64,000 nt of DNA from Candidatus Pseudomonas phytovorans (GCA_029202525.1 CP119325.1:4872001-4936000), one strand, 5' to 3'; shown: positions 1 to 11,653, counted from the first letter of the stretch. The notes: generated from the letters alone by a model not told the origin. Made by a program: numbers and translations.

Positions 1-153
1 TTGCGAGGCCCGCAGCGGCCCGTCCACCAGTTCGGCATAACCGCGCACGCTGGACGACAAGAACTGGAAACACACCAGGGCGATCAACAGCATCGCCACC
101 AGGCTGCCGCCGAGCAGCGAGAGAATTTGCACTCTGAGGGATTTACGCAGCAT
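1..153 (-). CDS. Methyl-accepting chemotaxis protein, N-terminal fragment (runs off the window)
   Basis: The ATG is on the minus strand at 153 and 51 codons are visible before the window edge. The fragment starts MLRKSLRVQI and continues into one hydrophobic segment (about residues 10-32), then a polar stretch (SSSVRGYAELVDGPLRAS). A basic N-terminus, a single membrane anchor and the start of a periplasmic helix are typical of Pseudomonas transmembrane chemoreceptors, but the diagnostic cytoplasmic hairpin lies outside the window. A membrane-anchored histidine kinase or GGDEF protein remains possible. It lies downstream of, and on the same strand as, the ABC exporter, separated from it by a terminator, so it is probably transcribed on its own. 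Confidence 0.55.
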   Translation of the reverse strand, partial: MLRKSLRVQILSLLGGSLVAMLLIALVCFQFLSSSVRGYAELVDGPLRASQ

Positions 154-236
154 CGTGGATCTCGAAACCGGAAGGAAAGGAATGGCGCGCATCGGCAACA
201 CCAGGGAAGACATTCCATGTCCGTTGTTGGCAGGCC

Positions 237-267
237 AAAAAAAAGCTGCCATCAAGCAATGGCAGCC
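237..267 (-). terminator. Rho-independent terminator of the ABC exporter gene
   Basis: The arms GCTGCCAT (245-252) and ATGGCAGC (259-266) form a perfect 8-bp stem with a 6-nt loop. On the minus strand the stem is followed by an uninterrupted run of eight T (237-244). It lies about 75 bp beyond the stop codon of the exporter gene. Confidence 0.85.
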
Positions 268-343
268 AGGTCGAGCACTTACGCAACAGTGAGGCAGATA
301 CTCTCAGGCAATTGCTACAAAATTGTTACAAACTCGCGACGAG

Positions 344-2107
344 TCAGCCGCTGGTGAATTGCAAGGCCGCCAGGCGTGCATACAACGGGCTTTCCTCGAT
401 CAGCTGACGGTGGGTGCCCACCGCCACCACCCGGCCCTTGTCGATGACCGCGATGCGCTCGGCATGCTGCACCGTGGCCAGGCGATGGGCGATCACCAGC
501 GTGGTGCGGCCGGCCATCAGGCTGGGCAACGCCTGCTGGATCAGGTGCTCGCTCTGCGCGTCGAGGGCGCTGGTGGCCTCGTCCAGCAGCAGGATCGGTG
601 CATCGACCAGCAACGCCCGGGCAATCGCCAGGCGCTGGCGTTGCCCGCCGGAAAGGCCGACACCGCCCTCGCCCAAGGGCGTCTGGTAGCCTTGCGGCAA
701 CTGCCGGATGAATTCGTCTGCATGGGCACCGTGCGCTGCTGCTTCGACTTCGGCAAGGGTGGCATCGGGCCGGCCATAACGGATATTGGCCTCCACCGTG
801 CCGCGAAACAGTGAGGGGTTTTGCGCCACCAGGGCGAACTGCCGGCGCAGTTGGTCGGGGTCCAGTTCGGTAACCGGCTGGCCATCGAGCAGGATGCACC
901 CTTGCTGCGGGTCGTAAAAGCGCAGCAGCAAATCGAACAGGGTCGACTTGCCCGCCCCCGAGGGGCCAACCAGGGCCACGGTCTGCCCAGGCTCGATGAC
1001 CAGGCTCAGCCCATCGACAGCCGCCACCGAGGGCCGTGACGGATAGGCGAACACCAGCTGCTGCAACTCGATATGCCCGCTGGCCCGCTGCTGCGGCAGC
1101 ACCTGCGCCACAGCGGGCGGCAAGATCGCACTGCGCGCCGCCAACAGCTCGGCAATGCGCTCGGCAGCACCCGCTGCACGTTGCAGCTCGCCGATGACCT
1201 CACTGAGGGTGCCGAACGCGCTGCCGACGATCAGGCTGTAGAACACGAAAGCCGCCAGCTCGCCTGCAGAAATACGCCCGGCGATCACATCCATGCCGCC
1301 GACCCACAGCATCACCCCCACGGCCCCCAACACCAGCACGATCACCAGGGTAATCAGCCAGGCGCGCTGGGCAATGCGCTTGCGGGCCACACTGAATGCG
1401 GCTTCGACCGTGCCCGCGAACCGTTCGCGATCGTGCGCCTGGTGGTTGTAGGCCTGCACCGTCTTGATCTGCCCCAAGGTTTCGGCCACGTAGCTGCCTA
1501 CATCGGCCACCCGGTCCAGGCTCTGGCGCGACAGGCTGCGAACCCGGCGCCCGAACAGCAGAATCGGTGCCAGCACCAGCGGCAAGGCCACCACCACGAT
1601 GCTGGTGAGCTTGGGGTTGGTGATGAACAACAGCACCACGCCGCCGATGACCATCAGCGCGTTGCGCAGGAACATCGACAGCGATGAACCGATGACCGAT
1701 TGCAGCAAGGTGGTGTCGGCGGTCAGCCGCGACTGGATCTCGGAGCTGCGGTTGTCTTCGAAAAAGCCGGGGTGCAGACCGATCAGGTGGTCGAACACGG
1801 CGCGGCGGATATCCGCCACGCAGCGCTCACCGATCCACGACACCAGGTAGAAACGGCTGAAAGTGCCCACCGCCAGGGCCAACACCAGCAGCAGGAACAA
1901 CCCTATAGTCTGGTTGAGTTGGTGCGCGGAGCGGGTCATGAAGCCCTGATCCACCAGCAGGCGGATGCCCTGCCCCATCGACAGGGTGATGGCGGCAGTG
2001 ACCACCAGCGCCAACAAGGCCAGCAGCACCTGACGACGGTACGGACGAACAAATTGCCATGCCAGGCGCAAGGCACGGCGTTGGCGAGGGGAAACCGGTT
2101 CGGACAT
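344..2107 (-). CDS. MsbA-type ABC exporter, fused permease and ATPase
   Basis: This is a 587-residue half-transporter of the lipid/multidrug exporter family, acting in the inner membrane as a homodimer; the substrate cannot be read from sequence. The N-terminal half (about residues 15-310) has six hydrophobic segments and the ABC_membrane fold. The C-terminal nucleotide-binding domain shows Walker A GPSGAGKST (about 380-388), signature LSGGQ (about 484), Walker B ILLLDEATSALD (about 505) and the H-loop VIAHR. All catalytic motifs are intact. I chose the ATG giving MSEPVSPRQRR because the family usually starts just before the first membrane helix. In-frame starts 13-14 codons upstream (2146) exist and no strong ribosome-binding site decides between them. 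It stands alone, upstream of its own terminator. Confidence 0.9.
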   Translation of the reverse strand: MSEPVSPRQRRALRLAWQFVRPYRRQVLLALLALVVTAAITLSMGQGIRLLVDQGFMTRSAHQLNQTIGLFLLLVLALAVGTFSRFYLVSWIGERCVADIRRAVFDHLIGLHPGFFEDNRSSEIQSRLTADTTLLQSVIGSSLSMFLRNALMVIGGVVLLFITNPKLTSIVVVALPLVLAPILLFGRRVRSLSRQSLDRVADVGSYVAETLGQIKTVQAYNHQAHDRERFAGTVEAAFSVARKRIAQRAWLITLVIVLVLGAVGVMLWVGGMDVIAGRISAGELAAFVFYSLIVGSAFGTLSEVIGELQRAAGAAERIAELLAARSAILPPAVAQVLPQQRASGHIELQQLVFAYPSRPSVAAVDGLSLVIEPGQTVALVGPSGAGKSTLFDLLLRFYDPQQGCILLDGQPVTELDPDQLRRQFALVAQNPSLFRGTVEANIRYGRPDATLAEVEAAAHGAHADEFIRQLPQGYQTPLGEGGVGLSGGQRQRLAIARALLVDAPILLLDEATSALDAQSEHLIQQALPSLMAGRTTLVIAHRLATVQHAERIAVIDKGRVVAVGTHRQLIEESPLYARLAALQFTSG

Positions 2108-2315
2108 GGCGGCGACCATAATTGCGGGGAAGCCGCAGACTACCACTCATCCGGGCCGGGAAATGGATGCCGGTTGCTATAACGCATCGGTCTAAACAGA
2201 TTGTGGAGCTTTCACAGGGTTTCTGTTGGACTGTTGCTGCTGTGGCACAGAAGCTGTCACAGGCCAGTCACGGCGCAGGGCTAACCTGAACTTGAACCTG
2301 AAGAGGAGACAGTGC

Positions 2316-2489
2316 ATGAGCTTGCAGCATGGTAATGACAACCAGAAACCTCAGAATACCCAGCAACCACAGGCGTGCGGTTCGATCATCGACGGCAAGG
2401 GGCGCGAAGTGCCTATTACCGAGCAGATGATCCAGCAAGCCTGCAAGGCCTTGGAAGAAAGCCGGGTCGAGCGCTTACGCAAAGGTTGA
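2316..2489 (+). CDS. Small conserved Pseudomonas protein (PA1571-like)
   Basis: A 57-residue protein with no signal peptide or membrane segment. The first 20 residues are rich in Q and N, and a conserved-looking core follows (GSIIDGKGREVPITEQMIQQACKALEES, residues about 22-49). The start is fixed by an excellent ribosome-binding site, AAGAGGAGAC, six bases before the ATG at 2316; upstream codons in frame look non-coding. The pattern of short core plus polar N-terminus matches the family annotated in Pseudomonas as PA1571-like, of unknown function. It is a single-gene unit ending in a strong terminator 16 bp after the stop. Confidence 0.75.
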   Translation: MSLQHGNDNQKPQNTQQPQACGSIIDGKGREVPITEQMIQQACKALEESRVERLRKG

Positions 2490-2504
2490 TCGGCGATTTT
2501 TTGC

Positions 2505-2530
2505 AACCCGGCGCCTGCGCCGGGTTTTTA
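2505..2530 (+). terminator. Rho-independent terminator after the PA1571-like gene
   Basis: The arms ACCCGGCGC and GCGCCGGGT form a GC-rich stem with a very short loop, followed directly by a run of T (2525-2529). Confidence 0.85.
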
Positions 2531-2551
2531 TTGCCTGACAGCAGGTGTACA

Positions 2552-2678
2552 CCCCCTGTAGGAGCGGCCTTGTGTCGCGATCGGGCCGCAGGGCGGCCCC
2601 AGGATTTCAGCTTCGCCGCCCAGACTGCAGGGGCCGCTTCGCGGCCCGATCGCGACACAAGGCCGCTCCTACAGGGGG
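2552..2678. repeat. Inverted REP pair, class with core TAGGAGCGGCC
   Basis: A 38-bp arm at 2552-2589 is the perfect reverse complement of 2641-2678. The arm contains TAGGAGCGGCCTTG, then TCGCGATCGGGCCGC. The same REP type recurs at 63727-63835. The pair lies between the end of the PA1571-like gene and the end of pdxB, the usual place for REP pairs between convergent genes. Confidence 0.85.
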
Positions 2679-2709
2679 ACTGTTAAGGCCTGCGGGAATT
2701 GCGAGTCTG

Positions 2710-3852
2710 TCAGACCAACTGCGCCCCCAAGGCACTGACCAGCTGCGCCAGCTGCGGCGACTCCCCGCGCAAGCGCACCGCCAACCCCTCGATCTCGCGC
2801 CGAGGCGGGTACTGTTTACGCAACTGGTCGAACGCCGCACGCTGCTGTTGCGGGTCATCACTCAGGCTGCGACGGAAGTCGGCATCGTCGCGGCGTGGGT
2901 CGTACACGGCGCGGCACAGGGTCGCCAATGCCCAGGCAGGGTCCGTGCTGGCATCCAGCTCGATCTGCGCCAGCGGCGGCGGAGGCAGCAAGTCTGCCAG
3001 TTGCACCTGCTCGTCCACACCCAGGAAACGGCACAGTGCCTGGTAGATCTGCGCCGTGCCACGCTGGCGGCCGTCGAGGCTGTAGCCGGCAATGTGCGGT
3101 GAGGCCAGTGTGCAAAGGTCGGCCAGTTGCAGGTCGACTTGTGGCTCGCCCTCCCACACATCCAGCACCGCATGCACGTCTTCACGGTCCAGCAGCAGCT
3201 CGCGCAAGGCGGCGTTGTCTACCACCGGGCCACGGCTGGCGTTGATCAGCCAGGCACCCGGGCGCAACTGCGCGAGCTGCGCCTGGCCCAACAGGTGCCA
3301 GGTCGGGTGCTCGCCACCGCGTTGCAACGGGGTGTGCAGGCTGATCACATCGCACTGTTGCACGACGGCTTCCAGGCTGACGTAGTTGCCGCCCTCGGTG
3401 GCCTGGCGCAACGGGTCGCACACCAGCACCTTCCAGCCCAGGCCGTGCAGTACCCGCACCAGGCGGCCACCCACCTCACCCGCGCCGACCACGCCATAGA
3501 CGCGCTCGGGGAGTGCCGCGCCATCGAGCTCGGCCAGGGTCAGCAGGCTGCCCAGCACGTAGTCGACCACGCCGCGGGCATTACAGCCCGGTGCGCTGCT
3601 CCAGCGGATGCCGGCTTCGGCAAAGTAGTCCAGGTCCAGGTGATCGGTGCCGATGGTGCAAGTGCCGACAAACCGTATACGGCTGCCTTCGAGCAATTGG
3701 CGGTCGACCTTGGTTACCGAGCGCACCAGCAGGATGTCGGCGTCCTTGACGCTGGCGGCATCGAGGCTTCGGCCAGGGTAACGGCGGATTTCACCGAAAC
3801 CCTCGAAGAAGGCATCGAGCAGCGGGATGTTCTCGTCGGCAACTATCAGCAT
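2710..3852 (-). CDS. pdxB: Erythronate-4-phosphate dehydrogenase
   Basis: 380 residues, the normal PdxB length. The enzyme oxidises 4-phospho-D-erythronate with NAD, the second step of DXP-dependent vitamin B6 synthesis, in the cytoplasm. It has the D-2-hydroxyacid dehydrogenase layout: a Rossmann glycine motif GVVGAGEVGGR (about 121-131), the catalytic arginine in NASRGPVVD (about 208), the acid in DVWEGEP (about 237) and the histidine in SPHIAGYS (about 255). The C-terminal 90 residues form the PdxB-specific dimerisation domain. The start MLIVADENIPLL is the family's typical N-terminus. tusA lies 60 bp upstream on the same strand, so co-transcription is possible. Confidence 0.96.
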   Translation of the reverse strand: MLIVADENIPLLDAFFEGFGEIRRYPGRSLDAASVKDADILLVRSVTKVDRQLLEGSRIRFVGTCTIGTDHLDLDYFAEAGIRWSSAPGCNARGVVDYVLGSLLTLAELDGAALPERVYGVVGAGEVGGRLVRVLHGLGWKVLVCDPLRQATEGGNYVSLEAVVQQCDVISLHTPLQRGGEHPTWHLLGQAQLAQLRPGAWLINASRGPVVDNAALRELLLDREDVHAVLDVWEGEPQVDLQLADLCTLASPHIAGYSLDGRQRGTAQIYQALCRFLGVDEQVQLADLLPPPPLAQIELDASTDPAWALATLCRAVYDPRRDDADFRRSLSDDPQQQRAAFDQLRKQYPPRREIEGLAVRLRGESPQLAQLVSALGAQLV

Positions 3853-3912
3853 GGCGCTCTCCTGTCTGGGGAACGCAGTGTAGGCGCAACGTCAGGCCTG
3901 TTCCAGAGCGTT

Positions 3913-4155
3913 TCAGTCGGCTTTCTTGCGGATCCAGTACAGATAGGTACCGGCGTCCTCTTGCTGCTGCAGCAGTTCGTGGCCGAGGAAGTTGCAGAAC
4001 TTGGGGATGTCGCGGCGGGTCGACGGGTCGGTGGCGATGACCTTGAGCAGGCCGCCAGCGGCCAGGTCACGCACGTGCTGGTGCAGCATCATCACCGGTT
4101 CCGGGCAGTTCAGGCCGGAGGCATCAAGGATGGCGTCGGGGGTGAAATCGGTCAT
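3913..4155 (-). CDS. tusA: Sulfur-carrier protein TusA
   Basis: 80 residues of the TusA/SirA fold. The CPEP motif (Cys17-Pro-Glu-Pro) near the N-terminus carries the cysteine that accepts persulfide sulfur. In E. coli TusA passes sulfur from IscS to TusBCD for 2-thiouridine in tRNA and also feeds other pathways. The second half holds the beta strands expected (LLKVIATDPSTRRDIPKFC). It is intact and of usual length, and lies between rlmM and pdxB on the same strand, followed by pdxB after 60 bp. Confidence 0.93.
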   Translation of the reverse strand: MTDFTPDAILDASGLNCPEPVMMLHQHVRDLAAGGLLKVIATDPSTRRDIPKFCNFLGHELLQQQEDAGTYLYWIRKKAD

Positions 4156-4245
4156 GGAGGGCTCCGCAAATGATCGCCATTGTCGCGCATACCGCCTAGT
4201 TGACCAAGGGTTTCAGGTGCATGCCTTGAGGTCGGTGTTTGCATT

Positions 4246-4471
4246 GAGATCGAGCGCCGCCCGCGCGGCGCTTCGCGGGGCAAGCCCGCTCCCACATTCG
4301 TTTCGGGCCAATTATTCCTGCATCCATTGGCGCGCGCACCCTTGGCGCATGGCTCGATATCGCGTCGTACAAACAAGGGGCCGCGCACCAATGCATCAGG
4401 CTTCACTGGCCCGAAACAAATGTGGGAGCGGGCTTGCCCCGCGAAGCGCCGCGCGGGCGGCGCTCGATCTC
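4246..4471. repeat. Long near-perfect inverted repeat, 65-bp arms, containing REP cores
   Basis: The arm 4246-4310 and the reverse complement of 4407-4471 agree at 64 of 65 positions (one C/T difference at about 4299). The central part of each arm is the common REP core (GCGGGGCAAGCCCGCTCCCACA), but the identity extends about 20 bp to either side: outwards through GAGATCGAGCGCCGCC and inwards through TTCGGGCCA. The spacer is 96 bp. It fills most of the 354-bp gap between rlmM and tusA; nothing else is visible there. Confidence 0.9.
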
Positions 4472-4509
4472 ACGGCACACATCCAACCCAAGCCATGCAC
4501 CCCTAGCCC

Positions 4510-5574
4510 TCAGCGCGGCTTCAGATCAAGCCGGCGCAGGTGGCAGGTCACTTCCTCGCGGTCGTGGTACAGCTGCTTGCAGGCAATCGATACCCTGATC
4601 TTGCGTGCCTTGAACGTCGCCTCCATGCGGTCGAGCAACCGACGTACTTCGGCATAGCGCTGCTTCATCGGCAGCTTCAAGTTGACCACCGCCTCGCGGC
4701 ACAGCCCCTCACCCAGCCAGGTTTCGATCAGCGAGGTGGTGCGCGCCGGCTTCTCGACAATGTCGCACACCATCCAGTCCACCGGCTGCTTCGGCTGCCA
4801 GGTAAAACCATCCGCCATCAGGTGCTGGACCAGGCCGGTGTCCATCAGGCTTTCGGCCATCGGGCCATTGTCGATGGCAGTCACCAGCATGCCCCGGCGC
4901 ACCAACTGGTAGGTCCAGCCACCCGGTGAGGCGCCCAGATCAACGCCGGTCATGTCATCGCCCAGGCGCTGCTCCCATTGATCCCGCGGGATGAACTGGT
5001 GCCACGCTTCTTCCAGCTTGAGGGTCGAGCGGCTGGGCGCCTCGCGGGGGAACTTCAGGCGCGGAATGCCCATGGGCCACAGGGCACTATTGTTGGCCGG
5101 GGCAACGCCGACGAAAACCCGCCGGCCGCTGATGAAGGTGAGCAGCAGGCGCGGGCGACTGGCATCGTCAACCAGGCGGCCAGCCTTCTCCAGCGCTTTG
5201 CGCAGCGGCACTTCGAACTTGCGGCAGAAGGTGGACAACTCCTTGCCATCGTTACTGTCCAGCACTTCCAGCCACAGGCTGCCAAACACCGGCAAGTCAG
5301 CCAGCGCCCCCAGCAGCACACTGATGCGGTCAGTTTCCGGCAGTTCGACATAACCGCCCCGGGCCCACTGCCGCGGGAAAATCAACTCGCTGAAACGCAG
5401 CGCCCCCATCAGCCGCTCGGCACCGCCTTCTTCGGTACAGACAAACTCGGCGCTGGCACTGTGCGGCTTGCCTTTGGCATAGCCAGCAATGCCCAGGCGG
5501 GCGGCATGTTCGCTGATTTCAGCGCAAACCTCACCCTCGAAACCGGGCCGGCAATGCATGAACAGGGTATTCAT
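4510..5574 (-). CDS. rlmM: 23S rRNA (cytidine-2498 2'-O) methyltransferase RlmM
   Basis: 354 residues, full length for RlmM, which methylates the ribose of C2498 in domain V of 23S rRNA with S-adenosylmethionine. The N-terminus (MNTLFMHCRPGFEGEVCAEI) begins a THUMP-like RNA-binding region. The SAM-binding loop GASPGGWTYQLVRRG lies at about residues 213-227. The later motif DWMVCDIVEKP and the strand VNLKLPMKQRY hold acidic and lysine residues expected of a K-D-K-E 2'-O-methyltransferase. The start codon sits close to the divergent acnA promoter region. Confidence 0.95.
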   Translation of the reverse strand: MNTLFMHCRPGFEGEVCAEISEHAARLGIAGYAKGKPHSASAEFVCTEEGGAERLMGALRFSELIFPRQWARGGYVELPETDRISVLLGALADLPVFGSLWLEVLDSNDGKELSTFCRKFEVPLRKALEKAGRLVDDASRPRLLLTFISGRRVFVGVAPANNSALWPMGIPRLKFPREAPSRSTLKLEEAWHQFIPRDQWEQRLGDDMTGVDLGASPGGWTYQLVRRGMLVTAIDNGPMAESLMDTGLVQHLMADGFTWQPKQPVDWMVCDIVEKPARTTSLIETWLGEGLCREAVVNLKLPMKQRYAEVRRLLDRMEATFKARKIRVSIACKQLYHDREEVTCHLRRLDLKPR

Positions 5575-5798
5575 CTCTCACTCCACTACGGCTGGCGCGC
5601 AACAGGCGCCGGCAGGGCGGCGATGATAAAGGAAGTTCGGAACCTGCGACACGCCCCACCGGTCCAGAAAAGGGTCAGAGGCCGCAAAGCGGTCTAACCT
5701 GACCACTCAGCCAGGTCCGTACCGTGCGGATCGACACAGAGCGGTGACACCGGCAAACCTTGAGTAGTTGCCGGGCACCGGCGCAGAAGGAGTTGGCA

Positions 5799-8540
<2,742 letters not shown>

Positions 8541-8546
8541 GCCAGG

Positions 8547-8585
8547 AAAGCCTGGGGCACCGCGCTGCGGCCCCAGGCAGGCTTT
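8547..8585 (+). terminator. Probable terminator hairpin after acnA
   Basis: AAAGCCTGGGGC (8547-8558) can pair with GCCCCAGGCAGGCTTT (8570-8585) with one bulge, giving a long GC-rich stem. The following T-run is only three bases, so termination strength is uncertain. Confidence 0.45.
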
Positions 8586-8675
8586 GCCATACCTGAAATC
8601 CATGACATTAAATAATCATTCAATAAAACCAGTGGCTTGCCGATATCTGTCCAAAGCCCTGCGGACTATCAACCC

Positions 8676-10241
8676 ATGCGTAACAACCAGCCGATTACCC
8701 AGAGAGAACGGACTTTCCCTGCTCAGCAGCGGTTGATCTCCACCACCAACGCCAAGGGCGTGATCACCTACTGTAACGATGCGTTCATCGAAATCAGTGG
8801 GTTCACCCGTGAGGAGTTGACCGGCGCGCCGCACAATCTGGTACGCCACCCCGATGTGCCGCCTGCCGTGTTTGCCCACATGTGGCAAACCCTCAAGCAG
8901 GGCCAGCCGTGGATGGGCATCGTCAAGAACCGCTGCCAGTCCGGCGACCATTACTGGGTCAACGCCTACGTCACCCCGATTTACGACAACAACCAGGTCG
9001 TCGGTTTCGAGTCGGTGCGGGTCAAGCCAACCGCCGAGCAGATCCGCCGCGCCGAAGCACTGTACCACCGTCTCAACCAGGGCAAGCCTGCGGTACCTCG
9101 CAGGGACAAGTGGCTGCCAGTGCTGCAGGACTGGCTGCCGTTCATCCTGATCAGCCAGGCAGGCTTCCTGATTGGCAACTCGCTGGGCCATTCCTGGGGC
9201 TTTGCCCTGGCTGCCGGGCTATCCGTGCCCCTCGGCCTGCTCGGTTTGAGCTGGCAGCAGCGCGGCCTCAAACGCCTGCTGCGCCTGGCCGAACAGACCA
9301 CCTCCGACCCGCTGATCGCACAGATGTTCACCGACAGCCGCGGCGTACAGGCGCGCCTGGAAATGGCCATGCTCAGCCAGGATGCCCGCCTGAAAACCTG
9401 CCTGACCCGCCTGCAGGACAGTGCCGAACACCTCAGCGACCAGGCGCGCCAGTCCGACGCCTTGGCGCACAAGAGTTCCTCGGGGCTGGAGCGCCAGCGG
9501 GTAGAGACCGAGCAGGTCGCCGCCGCCGTCAACCAGATGGCCGCCACCACTCAGGAAGTGGCCAACCACGTACAGCGCACCGCCGACGCCACGCAGGAAG
9601 CCAACCGCCTGACCAGCCAGGGCCGGCAGATCGCCGGGGAAACCCGCGAAGCCATCGAGCGCCTGTCGGCGGCGGTGGGCGAAACCGGCCAGACGGTCAC
9701 CCAGCTGGCCAAGGACAGCGACGAGATTGGTGGCGTGGTCGACGTGATCAAGGGCATTGCCGACCAGACCAACCTGCTGGCACTGAACGCGGCCATCGAG
9801 GCGGCGCGTGCCGGTGAAATGGGCCGTGGCTTTGCCGTGGTGGCCGACGAAGTGCGCCAGTTGGCCCAGCGCACTGCCGAGTCCACCGGGCAGATCCATG
9901 GCCTGATCGCCAAACTGCAACAAACCGCCAGCAACGCCGTGCTGACCATGGAAAGCGGCCACCGCCAGGCGCAGGAAGGCGTCGACCGTGTAATGCAGGC
10001 TGACGAGGCGCTGGTGGGGATCAGCGAAGCTGTGGCCAACATCACCGATATGGCCACCCAGATTGCCGCAGCGACCGAGGAGCAGACTGCAGTGGCCGAC
10101 GAGATCAGCCGCAACATCAGCACCATCGCCGAGCTCGCCGACCAGACCGCCGAACAGGCGCAGCACTCGGCATTATTGAGCGAGGAGCTGACCAGCACAG
10201 CGGGGAGCCAGTACTCGCTGGTGGAGCGGTTCAACCGCTAA
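8676..10241 (+). CDS. aer: Aer-type PAS chemoreceptor (aerotaxis receptor)
   Basis: 521 residues. The N-terminal PAS domain (about 20-120) resembles the FAD-binding PAS of Aer: ITYCNDAFIEISGFTREEL, then NLVRHPDVPPAVFAHMW and GIVKNRCQSGDHYWVNAYVTP. Two short hydrophobic segments form a membrane hairpin (about 153-200) with no sizeable periplasmic domain. The C-terminus is a methyl-accepting signalling domain with the conserved tip at about 355-395 (DQTNLLALNAAIEAARAGE, then GFAVVADEVRQLA). Start: ATG at 8676 (MRNNQPITQRERTF); a 13-codon extension upstream is possible. Pseudomonas putida has several Aer paralogues and this one adjoins acnA. Sensing of redox or energy state is inferred from the family. 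Confidence 0.92.
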   Translation: MRNNQPITQRERTFPAQQRLISTTNAKGVITYCNDAFIEISGFTREELTGAPHNLVRHPDVPPAVFAHMWQTLKQGQPWMGIVKNRCQSGDHYWVNAYVTPIYDNNQVVGFESVRVKPTAEQIRRAEALYHRLNQGKPAVPRRDKWLPVLQDWLPFILISQAGFLIGNSLGHSWGFALAAGLSVPLGLLGLSWQQRGLKRLLRLAEQTTSDPLIAQMFTDSRGVQARLEMAMLSQDARLKTCLTRLQDSAEHLSDQARQSDALAHKSSSGLERQRVETEQVAAAVNQMAATTQEVANHVQRTADATQEANRLTSQGRQIAGETREAIERLSAAVGETGQTVTQLAKDSDEIGGVVDVIKGIADQTNLLALNAAIEAARAGEMGRGFAVVADEVRQLAQRTAESTGQIHGLIAKLQQTASNAVLTMESGHRQAQEGVDRVMQADEALVGISEAVANITDMATQIAAATEEQTAVADEISRNISTIAELADQTAEQAQHSALLSEELTSTAGSQYSLVERFNR

Positions 10242-10270
10242 CGCTCGCAACCTGGCACTCCATCGCAGGG

Positions 10271-10319
10271 GATGGCACCGGCTTCGCCGGTGTTCGCGGG
10301 CACGCCCGCTCCCACAGAG
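10271..10319. repeat. Single REP element downstream of aer
   Basis: GGATGGCACCGGCTTCGCCGG is followed by TTCGCGGGCACGCCCGCTCCCACAG, the common REP core of this genome, here unpaired, between the convergent aer and pseudouridine synthase genes. Confidence 0.75.
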
Positions 10320-10343
10320 TCCGTGCAGGCCTGATTACCGGCG

Positions 10344-11228
10344 CTACCAGTCCAGGCTCAAGCGGCTCTCGAAGTAGCGCTCTTCCCCGCTCAGCGGGTC
10401 CTCGAAGCGCAGGCTCTGTGCCAACAACTTCAGCGGCCGCTGGTAATCATCCTCTTCATTCAGCAGTTGCGGATAGAACGGGTCATTGCTGATTCCCGCC
10501 CCCAGCGCTGCCATGTGCACGCGCAACTGATGGGTTTTGCCGGTCACCGGCGACAACCCATAGCGCCAAAGCTCGCCGTTCTTCTCCAGCACCTCGGCCA
10601 GGGTTTCGCTGTTGGCCTCCCCTTCCACTTCGTGCATACGGAAAAACGGCTCGCCATGCACCAGGCGGCTTTTGTGCACCAGCGGAAAAACATGCTGCGG
10701 CATCGCTGCGGCAATGGCCTGGTAGCGCTTGTCGATGCGCCGTTCTGGGAACAAGCGCTGGTAAGCACTGCGGGTATGCGGGTTGGCGGAAAAAAGCACA
10801 AGCCCGGCCGTGTGCCGGTCGATGCGGTGCAACGGCACCAGGTGCGGGTTGTCCAGGCGGCGAATCAAGCGGCGCAGCAAGGTGTGCTCGACGTATTCAC
10901 CGGTTGGCGTCACCGGCAGGAAATGCGGCTTGTCGGCCACCACCAGGTGTTCATCCACATGCAGCAGCGTTTCCTGCACCGGGATGGGGCGCTCGTTCGG
11001 CACTTCACGGAAGTAGTGCAGGCGCATGCCGCGCTTGTACGGCAACCCGGCCGAAACGGCGTGCCCTTCGGCATTCAGCACGCGGCCACGGGCAAAGCGG
11101 TCGAGCCACTGGGCGCGGTCGATGGCCTTGAAATGGTCACACAGGCAATCGAGCACCGTCGCCCAGTTACCGGGGGGCAGGCACACCGTGCTGGCTTGCT
11201 GGTGAGCAGGGTCGAAAGGCGTGGTCAT
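10344..11228 (-). CDS. RluA-family pseudouridine synthase
   Basis: 294 residues. The catalytic motif HRIDRHTAGLVLFS (about 130-143) includes the aspartate that attacks the target uridine. Further RluA-family elements are VVADKPHFLPVTPTGEY, RRIDKRYQAIA and the C-terminal TGKTHQLRVHMAALG. An S4-like N-terminal region may be present (VLDCLCDHF..., then WLDRFARGRVLNAEG). The rRNA or tRNA position modified cannot be told from sequence. I start at the ATG giving MTTPFDPAHQQ; a TTG seven codons upstream is possible, and neither has a convincing ribosome-binding site. Confidence 0.88.
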   Translation of the reverse strand: MTTPFDPAHQQASTVCLPPGNWATVLDCLCDHFKAIDRAQWLDRFARGRVLNAEGHAVSAGLPYKRGMRLHYFREVPNERPIPVQETLLHVDEHLVVADKPHFLPVTPTGEYVEHTLLRRLIRRLDNPHLVPLHRIDRHTAGLVLFSANPHTRSAYQRLFPERRIDKRYQAIAAAMPQHVFPLVHKSRLVHGEPFFRMHEVEGEANSETLAEVLEKNGELWRYGLSPVTGKTHQLRVHMAALGAGISNDPFYPQLLNEEDDYQRPLKLLAQSLRFEDPLSGEERYFESRLSLDW

Positions 11229-11279
11229 GGCAGGGCTCGAAACATTCAAGGCCGCGCATTATCCCCCAAGCCTGCGCCG

Positions 11280-11588
11280 TCAACCAGCCTCGGCAATCGC
11301 CTCGCTGCGCGCCTTCAGCCAGCGCAGCACCTGAACGGGCTCCCAACGGCCAGGATCATAGAGGGCATACAGCAACCCCTGATAACCCACCACATCCAGC
11401 CCGCGATGGTAACCGGCGCGCTGGAACAGGGCTTCGATCTCGGCGAAGCAGGTGTTGAAGTGGACTTTTCCGAACGGGGTACGGTCATCAGTGACCAGGC
11501 CTTCGAGGCGCAGTTCCAGCACGGCGTCGGCCACCCGCTCGACGGGCATGCGGTTGACGCTGTACTTGAGTTGCTCGACGTTGAGCAT
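11280..11588 (-). CDS. Small conserved hypothetical protein
   Basis: A 102-residue soluble protein (MLNVEQLKYSVNRMPVERV...) without signal peptide, membrane segment or recognised catalytic motif. The start is secure: GAGGTGAACTC precedes the ATG. The sequence is mixed alpha/beta with no low-complexity stretch, base composition is like its neighbours, and it is followed on the same strand by nothing closely linked. I do not recognise the family. Confidence 0.7.
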   Translation of the reverse strand: MLNVEQLKYSVNRMPVERVADAVLELRLEGLVTDDRTPFGKVHFNTCFAEIEALFQRAGYHRGLDVVGYQGLLYALYDPGRWEPVQVLRWLKARSEAIAEAG

Positions 11589-11653
11589 GAGTTCACCTCG
11601 ATACTGTATTTATATACAGCATACGAACATCCCCTTGTCGTCGTCAATGCGGT

